Positions 59,100 through 64,000 of a stretch of 64,000 nucleotides of DNA are shown here, in pieces (position 1 is the stretch's first letter; every line of letters starts with the position of its first letter). A program made the position numbers and the translations under genes. The notes under the pieces are model-generated. The model was not told where the DNA came from. It made no database searches and saw only the letters and a program-made list of their open reading frames with translations. Location of the stretch: assembly GCA_900315105.1 (NCBI GenBank), contig OMXX01000003.1, positions 84,509 to 148,508 of the forward strand, given 5' to 3'. The stretch is from an uncultured Prevotellaceae bacterium. GTDB taxonomy: Bacteria > Bacteroidota > Bacteroidia > Bacteroidales > Bacteroidaceae.

Positions 59100-60671
59100 A
59101 TGATTCAAGACATTCAACTTCGCGTAATGCCCCAGATTGCATCAGACTCTTCGCTTATCATCAATTATATAGCCGAAGAGAAAGGTATTGATGCACGTAC
59201 CGTCAAGGCTATTCGTATTATCCGTCGTAGCATTGATGCGCGTCAGCGTCAGGTCTATGTCAACCTCACCGTTCGTACATACGTTAATGAGGAACCTGCA
59301 GACCTTGCATATACCGTGACTGAATACCCTGATGTGAGCAATGGCAAGCAGGTTGTTGTGGTGGGTGAGGGACCTGCAGGCCTCTTTGCTGCCCTTCGCC
59401 TTATAGAGCATGGCCTTCGCCCTATTGTCATTGAGCGCGGAAAGGATGTACGTGAACGAAAGAAGGATCTCGCCCGTATCAAATCCGAACAGAAAGTGAA
59501 TGATGAATCTAACTACTGTTTCGGAGAAGGAGGGGCTGGTGCATATAGTGATGGCAAACTCTATACCCGAAGCAAGAAACGTGGTAATATAGAGAAGATT
59601 CTGAATGTTTTCTGCCAGTTTGGAGCCTCTACCAATATCCTTGCCGATGCACATCCGCATATAGGCACAGACAAACTGCCTATCGTCATTGAGAATATGC
59701 GAGAGCAGATAAAGAAATCGGGTGGTGAGGTGCATTTCCAGACAAAGATGACGGAACTTCTTCTCAAGGGAGAGAAAGTGGAAGGTGTTCTTTGCCATAA
59801 TCTCGTAACTGATGCTGATGAGACTTATCTAGGTCCTGTGATTCTTGCCACAGGACATTCTGCGCGTGATGTATATCGTTATCTCGCTCATGCAGGAATA
59901 CATATCGAGGCAAAGGGTATTGCCGTGGGTGTACGTCTTGAGCATCCTTCTCAGCTCATAGATCAGATACAATATCATAACAAGCAAGGGCGTGGTAAGT
60001 ATCTTCCAGCTGCTGAATATTCTTTCGTTACCCAGGTTGAGGGTAGGGGAGTATATTCTTTCTGTATGTGTCCTGGTGGCTTTGTCATTCCTGCTGCAAC
60101 AGGTCAGGAACAGATTGTCGTTAATGGCATGAGCCCAAGCAATCGTGGAGGCAAATGGAGTAACTCTGGTATGGTTGTTGAGGTTCGACCAGAGGATATT
60201 TCCAATGGAGAGTCTAATGATCCACTCGTAGTAATGCATTATCAGGAACAGCTTGAGAAACTTTGTTGGCAGCAGGGAAATATGAAACAAACCGCACCTG
60301 CCCAGCGTATGGCAGATTTCTGTAAAGGCAAGCTCAGCTACGATCTTCCAAAGTCAAGTTATGCACCGGGTTTGGTTAGTTCACCTCTTCATTTCTGGAT
60401 GCCTAAGGAAGTTGCTGGCAGATTACAACAAGGCTTTCAGTATTTTGGCAAGCAACGTCATGGATTCCTCACAAATGAAGCTTGTCTTATAGCTACAGAG
60501 ACACGCACATCAGCACCTGTGAGAATCACACGCGATGCAGAAACTCTTCAGCACATAACTATTCGTGGGCTCTTCCCTTGTGGTGAAGGTGCCGGATATG
60601 CGGGAGGTATTGTATCTGCGGGCGTGGATGGAGAACGCTGTGCAGATATGGTTGCTGCAATATACAAATGA
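59100..60671 (+). CDS. FAD-dependent oxidoreductase (COG2509 type)
   Basis: A 523-residue flavoprotein of the uncharacterised FAD-dependent dehydrogenase family. An N-terminal domain of about 85 residues precedes the dinucleotide fold QVVVVGEGPAGLFAALRLIEHG (about 89-110), then NYCFGEGGAGAYSDGKLYTR, and the C-terminal GEGAGYAGGIVSAGVDGERC closes the FAD site. Homologues are annotated only generally; the substrate is unknown. ATG 59100 is preferred to the TTG at 59094. Stands alone. Confidence 0.87.
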   Translation: MIQDIQLRVMPQIASDSSLIINYIAEEKGIDARTVKAIRIIRRSIDARQRQVYVNLTVRTYVNEEPADLAYTVTEYPDVSNGKQVVVVGEGPAGLFAALRLIEHGLRPIVIERGKDVRERKKDLARIKSEQKVNDESNYCFGEGGAGAYSDGKLYTRSKKRGNIEKILNVFCQFGASTNILADAHPHIGTDKLPIVIENMREQIKKSGGEVHFQTKMTELLLKGEKVEGVLCHNLVTDADETYLGPVILATGHSARDVYRYLAHAGIHIEAKGIAVGVRLEHPSQLIDQIQYHNKQGRGKYLPAAEYSFVTQVEGRGVYSFCMCPGGFVIPAATGQEQIVVNGMSPSNRGGKWSNSGMVVEVRPEDISNGESNDPLVVMHYQEQLEKLCWQQGNMKQTAPAQRMADFCKGKLSYDLPKSSYAPGLVSSPLHFWMPKEVAGRLQQGFQYFGKQRHGFLTNEACLIATETRTSAPVRITRDAETLQHITIRGLFPCGEGAGYAGGIVSAGVDGERCADMVAAIYK

Positions 60672-60690
60672 TATAATATGCCTGTGAAGT

Positions 60691-60756
60691 TGGAAATAGT
60701 AAATAGATTTCCAATAGTAAATAAATTGTATATAGTAAATAGCTAAATAGTAAATC
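60691..60756. repeat. Iterated-word spacer (AATAGTAAAT)
   Basis: Four AATAGTAAAT- or TATAGTAAAT-like words occur in 66 bases between the flavoprotein and comEC genes. No structure or frame is apparent. Confidence 0.6.
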
Positions 60757-60759
60757 TAT

Positions 60760-62064
60760 ATGCGTTCCCTCTCCATAGCTTTTATAATAGGATTGTTGGC
60801 TGGTAGTGCTGTTGCCGAGGATTTGTCGGCTACATCACTATACATACTCCTTATAACCCTATTATTTGCTGGCATATTCTTTAGTAGGGAGTGGCTTCGC
60901 ACAATCTCATTTTTCTTCGCGTTCTTCGTTGTGGGTGTTCTTCGGATGACTATTGCTGATGTTCCCTTGCATCTTGACGGCCTCGTAGAGTCTTTTGAAC
61001 CGTTGAGAAGACAACTGAGCGATGGATTCGTTAGTTTTGGTATTTCGGGAGATGAGAATGCTGTGGTAAATGCTATGGCACTCGGAGATAAGAGCGGTAT
61101 AAGTCCTCAACTGAAATATGTGTATTCTCAAACAGGAGCCTCGTATGTTCTTGCACTATCGGGAATGCATCTCACAATTATCTATTTCATTCTTTCGTGG
61201 GTAGTGATGAGAACAATGCTATGGCTATATGTTGTTCCTGAATTGCTGTGGGAGAAGCTTCCTGTTGAAAACAATACACGTTTGCGAAGGATTATAAAGA
61301 TGTTTCTTCGTTTACAACCTTCAGAACAACTATATCGCAATATCATATCCTTTGTCATATTGCTGATAATCTGGCTATACGTCATACTTGTCGGTATGTC
61401 TCCGTCTGTTGTACGTTCTGCCGTTATGCTTTCAATCTACGGAATATCAAGAATGCTCTTTAGAAAGCATGACGTTATAACCGTACTTGCCCTTACCGCT
61501 TTCCTGACACTTATGATAAGTCCTTTGTCACTATTCGATGTGGGTTTTCAAATGTCGTATCTCGCGGTATTAGGAATAGGCGTGTATATGCTGTATTTAA
61601 TGCAACTTGTTTATAAGAAGGATTATAACTGGTCGGAAGATTCTTCTACATCCATGCTGAGGAAGATTCTTTTATGGGTATATGGCAGTTTGGCTCTCTC
61701 ATTCTCTGCGCAGGTAATGGTAATGCCGTTAGTAGCATACTATTTCCACTCACTTCCTTGTTATGGATTGCTGAGCAGTCTTGTGGTTTCTGTTACGGCA
61801 ATGATTATCGTAGGACTTTCTTTTGTTTTCCTTACCTCTCTGTTTTTGCCGTTTACGCTTGTAAGTGAGGCACTTGCATATATGTTAAGTGCGGTGGCAC
61901 ACTTTCAGAATGTATTCCTCGAGCATGTCACCGCACTTCCGTATTCTGTCATTGCAGATGTCAATATCAACATCTGGCAACTCCTTATAATCTATGTGAT
62001 TATATTCTGTCTGAGTAGAATCGCATTTATTTTACTGCGATCTTCTTTCCCTTCACGATATTGA
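60760..62064 (+). CDS. comEC: ComEC/Rec2 family protein, short form
   Basis: A 434-residue polytopic membrane protein with the Competence domain (about residues 110-420: NAMALGDKSGISPQLKYVYSQTGASYVLALSGMHL). ComEC carries single-stranded DNA into the cell during transformation. Full proteins of about 700 residues have an N-terminal DUF4131/OB part and, in many bacteria, a C-terminal metallo-beta-lactamase domain; both are absent, only two N-terminal helices precede the core. It is uninterrupted, so a natural short form seems likely. The 3' end overlaps the convergent secreted-protein gene by 38 bases. Confidence 0.82.
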   Translation: MRSLSIAFIIGLLAGSAVAEDLSATSLYILLITLLFAGIFFSREWLRTISFFFAFFVVGVLRMTIADVPLHLDGLVESFEPLRRQLSDGFVSFGISGDENAVVNAMALGDKSGISPQLKYVYSQTGASYVLALSGMHLTIIYFILSWVVMRTMLWLYVVPELLWEKLPVENNTRLRRIIKMFLRLQPSEQLYRNIISFVILLIIWLYVILVGMSPSVVRSAVMLSIYGISRMLFRKHDVITVLALTAFLTLMISPLSLFDVGFQMSYLAVLGIGVYMLYLMQLVYKKDYNWSEDSSTSMLRKILLWVYGSLALSFSAQVMVMPLVAYYFHSLPCYGLLSSLVVSVTAMIIVGLSFVFLTSLFLPFTLVSEALAYMLSAVAHFQNVFLEHVTALPYSVIADVNINIWQLLIIYVIIFCLSRIAFILLRSSFPSRY

Positions 62065-62776
62065 TACCCTTGCTTACAGACTTCTTCTGTACGCCATTTA
62101 TATCATATACCTTGTCATTGTCCTTGTCATTAGCAGAGACTTTGCTGATAGCTGTGGTGCTCTTCTCGTTATGAACAGGGATGAAATTCACGTCCTTGTC
62201 ACCATCAACGGTAATGTAGCAGCGTGTGGCATAGCATCCAGTTGTTTCGCCAATCTTCGCGAACTTTGAATCTGTATTGTCTTTTGCGAAGATTCCATAT
62301 ATGTTATCGCCACTCATGATCTTGTCTGCACCATTAAGGTTTACGGTATAGCCATTGGCAGAGAATGTCAACTTTGATTCACCAGATTGAATTGTTGACT
62401 CTGCAATAATCCTCACGTTCTGTGGCTCGCCTGAGAAGTAGAGAATGTATGGAGTATTAGCCTTGATACCTTCAGACTTCACGTCCTCGAAATAGAGTTT
62501 CATGGCGTTGCTGTCACCAGATATGCCAGTAAGGATTTCCAGACGGCTGTCGTTGCCGAAGAACTCGTTGATCTTGTCCGTTGAGAGGTCGAATGGGAAA
62601 CTCACGGTATTCCAACCGGTAAACATATAGCGGTCCATCTTGACATCTGCAACCTGACCGTCATACTGCTCTACGTTAGTGCCATTGATAGAGCTTAGGG
62701 TTACATACTTTGACTGAGCCGAAGCGAAGAGGCTCATTGATAGAAGCACAGCTGCAAGAGTAAATTTTTTCATCAT
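62027..62776 (-). CDS. Secreted protein with C-terminal KGINIVKGKKIAVK motif
   Basis: A 249-residue exported protein. The start at 62776 (or 62773) is chosen because MMKKFTLAAVLLSMSLFASAQ is a clear signal peptide, while the longer frame adds an unrelated stretch. The body is predicted beta-rich and not recognised. The C-terminus VYDINGVQKKSVSKGINIVKGKKIAVK has the form commonly seen at the end of Prevotella secreted proteins, resembling a short type IX secretion sorting tail. Convergent with and overlapping comEC by 38 bases. Confidence 0.7.
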   Translation of the reverse strand: MMKKFTLAAVLLSMSLFASAQSKYVTLSSINGTNVEQYDGQVADVKMDRYMFTGWNTVSFPFDLSTDKINEFFGNDSRLEILTGISGDSNAMKLYFEDVKSEGIKANTPYILYFSGEPQNVRIIAESTIQSGESKLTFSANGYTVNLNGADKIMSGDNIYGIFAKDNTDSKFAKIGETTGCYATRCYITVDGDKDVNFIPVHNEKSTTAISKVSANDKDNDKVYDINGVQKKSVSKGINIVKGKKIAVK

Positions 62777-62825
62777 ATATTTTCTGTTTAAGTTGTTATT
62801 TTTTATGGTTGACTGTATTCCGTGG

Positions 62826-62833
62826 CAAAAATA
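62826..62833 (-). promoter_or_regulatory. -7 box of the secreted-protein gene
   Basis: TATTTTTG on the minus strand, 50 bases before the chosen start, which agrees with that start. Confidence 0.5.
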
Positions 62834-62973
62834 CAAAAATGTTTTCATTCGTCCAAATTTTTTTGTAGAAAATGCATATTTTTATTTTATCATCACTTAA
62901 TAGAATGTGCAAGTCCCCCTTTTTGTTCTTGTGGTGGAGAATCAAGAATAACAGAAAAAAGTTTTTTTCGTGA

Positions 62974-63156
62974 TTTTCCTGTCACACTGTCACATTGCTT
63001 GAGTATCAGTTGGTTACGTGTGACAGGAACATGTTTTTCCTGTCACACTCCTGTCGCGCATACATTTATCTTGTGATAGCAATGTGATAGGAGAATAATC
63101 TTCCTGTCACGCATAACTAGCTGATATACAATAAGTATGACGGTGTGACAGGAAAA
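62974..63156. repeat. Large imperfect inverted repeat of CCTGTCACAC words
   Basis: 62974-63029 and the reverse complement of 63101-63156 align over 56 bases without gaps, both from TTTTCCTGTCACAC to GTGACAGGAA. Between them lies a further TTCCTGTCACACTCCTGTC. No gene is read from it. It could be a decayed coding or mobile piece, or a structured non-coding element. Confidence 0.7.
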
Positions 63157-63257
63157 ACGTGAAAAAAAATTTTGTTTAGTGATGATGAGCTCGACGAAAT
63201 CACTTTAAACTGTCGCATAACATTAATTTGGGACATTAATCTAATATTACTTGCTTT

Positions 63258-63739
63258 AACGTGAGTTCGACGACTTGCTTTAGCTTGGTGAGCCTTTGCG
63301 AACAATTTATTCTGTTGTATATTGTTGACTATCATGTGGTTGAAAGAGCTCTGAAGGAGCGATACCTAATAGGGCAGTCCGTTAGGGCTGTCATATTTGT
63401 CGATATTAGGGGGTATGAGGTCTGAAGGACCGACACCTAAAGTCTTCAGGTGTCGCACTTACAGCGCTCCTTTAATCACGCATCTATAGAATAACAGCCC
63501 TTACGGCTCATCAAGCTGAAGCAAGTCGTCGAACTCACGTTAATATTACTTGCTTTAGCTTGTTGAGCATTAGCGAAAAATTGTGACTTTAATGAACCTT
63601 ACGGCTTAAATTCTCATAAATTTTTGTCCAAATTGATGTTTTAATTTCCGTCTTAATTAATGTTTCAAAGCAAAGCGCAAGCATTTATATTTTATTCGCA
63701 AAGCTCATCAAGCTAAAGCAAGTCATCGAACTGACGTTA
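63258..63739. repeat. REP-like family, four copies in alternating orientation
   Basis: The motif GAGTTCGACGACTTGCTTTA-GCTTGxTGAGC occurs at 63258-63292 (+), 63506-63542 (-), partly at 63549-63568 (+) and at 63703-63739 (-). The segment between the first two also has internal hairpins (CGACACCT/AGGTGTCG at 63431-63456; AGGGCTGT/ACAGCCCT). Similar words are at 2300-2340. No transposase gene is in the window. Confidence 0.75.
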
Positions 63740-63770
63740 TTTATCATCACTTACTTCTCGTTTCTTCTTC

Positions 63771-63860
63771 GATGTAAGTCCGTAGCAGGTCCAATCTAGC
63801 TCCAATCCAGCTCCAATTCAAGTCCAATAGCCAATTGGAGATCTATTGAATTTGCATAGG
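63771..63860. repeat. 11-nt phased intergenic element, copy 7
   Basis: GTAAGTCCGTA, GCAGGTCCAAT, CTAGCTCCAAT, CCAGCTCCAAT and TCAAGTCCAAT run in 11-base phase, then AGCCAATTGGA and GATCTATTGAA turn back, ending in CATAGG. The gene-free stretch 62834-63943 holds this and the two preceding repeat groups, nothing else recognised. Confidence 0.75.
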
Positions 63861-63943
63861 TGGAAGAACAAACATAAAGCATAGTAAATCCCCTTCTCTC
63901 AGCACAAAAGACAAAGAGTCTTAAAGCTAAGGGAAGGAGAGAT

Positions 63944-64000
63944 TTATAATAATCTCACATCGTTAAGAGAATCACGAGGCAATGTGGGATAATAGAGCTT
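63944..64000 (-). CDS. Possible C-terminal end of a gene beyond the right edge (partial)
   Basis: The minus strand entering from the right edge reads KLYYPTLPRDSLNDVRLL and then TAA. The composition looks protein-like, and a small hairpin with AAGAC/GTCTT followed by TTTT lies just after it on the minus strand. Only 18 residues are visible, so this is tentative. Confidence 0.35.
   Translation of the reverse strand, partial: KLYYPTLPRDSLNDVRLL

Noticed and set aside
63117..63335. Minus-strand frame of 72 codons in the right-hand repeat block
   Set aside because: It is made of REP-like repeat sequence and reads across inverted-repeat arms.

Overview
The window reads as chromosomal DNA of a Bacteroidales bacterium, most likely of the Prevotella group (inference). 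Many genes have the Bacteroidetes -7 box TAnnTTTG (often TACCTTTG, TATCTTTG or TAATTTTG) just upstream, several with a TTTG about 19-21 bases further up. The tmRNA tag reads GENNYALAA, there is a bacterial serine palmitoyltransferase, lipoproteins carry SC-type lipoboxes, and bamD-rpoZ-DUF4293 sit together as is usual in this phylum. Shine-Dalgarno sequences are weak or absent.

Layout. 1-2.3 kb: end of a polysaccharide locus (GT4 glycosyltransferase, nucleotidyltransferase-like protein). 2.3-2.6 kb: tRNA-Gly and tRNA-Thr beside a partial tRNA duplication. 2.8-6.7 kb: trpS, a lipid kinase and the divergent serine palmitoyltransferase. 6.8-11.9 kb: a leftward five-gene operon with the exopolysaccharide export trio (Wza-like, Wzc-like tyrosine kinase, PHP-type phosphatase) followed by a YqiA-type esterase and an HD protein. 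12.1-16.3 kb: ssrA, a PurF-like protein without the glutaminase cysteine, rmuC and a uracil-DNA-glycosylase-fold protein. 16.5-22 kb: an L-galactose catabolic cluster (dehydrogenase, lactonase, Zn-dehydrogenase, AraC regulator, FucP-type transporter). 22-26.8 kb: CPBP protease, zinc ribbon and DUF5131 proteins, two GNATs, PhzF. 27-29.3 kb: a 53-residue small protein with a fimbrillin-like lipoprotein, then a repeat-filled gap. 29.4-41.9 kb: housekeeping genes (rplU-rpmA, bamD-rpoZ, uvrB, rho, rpsF-rpsR-rplI, fabD) plus an acetyltransferase and a TlpA-like protein. 42-47.4 kb: GH13 enzyme, a large palindromic promoter region, a second thioredoxin-fold protein and a fatty acyl-CoA ligase. 47.6-62.8 kb: ftsY-rimO-HU-HU/LysM, ileS-DksA-like-lspA-DUF4296-recR, a GNAT, two tRNA-Asp, an FAD enzyme, comEC and a secreted protein. 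62.8-64 kb: repeats only, with a possible gene end on the minus strand at the right edge.

The most unusual content is in the spacers. Seven intergenic elements are built of degenerate words repeating every 11 bases, most folding into long imperfect palindromes. Several other spacers are filled with locus-specific iterated words. At 43.8-44.3 kb three copies of CTAAC(A/G)GTTATATGTTAG surround a 46-bp perfect palindrome with outward-facing promoters, two of the copies in inverted orientation around a canonical promoter. That is the layout expected of an invertible promoter. Among proteins, the HU-membrane-LysM fusion, the cysteine-less PurF homologue and the cysteine-less DksA homologue stand out. 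No rRNA, CRISPR array, prophage or intact insertion sequence was seen.
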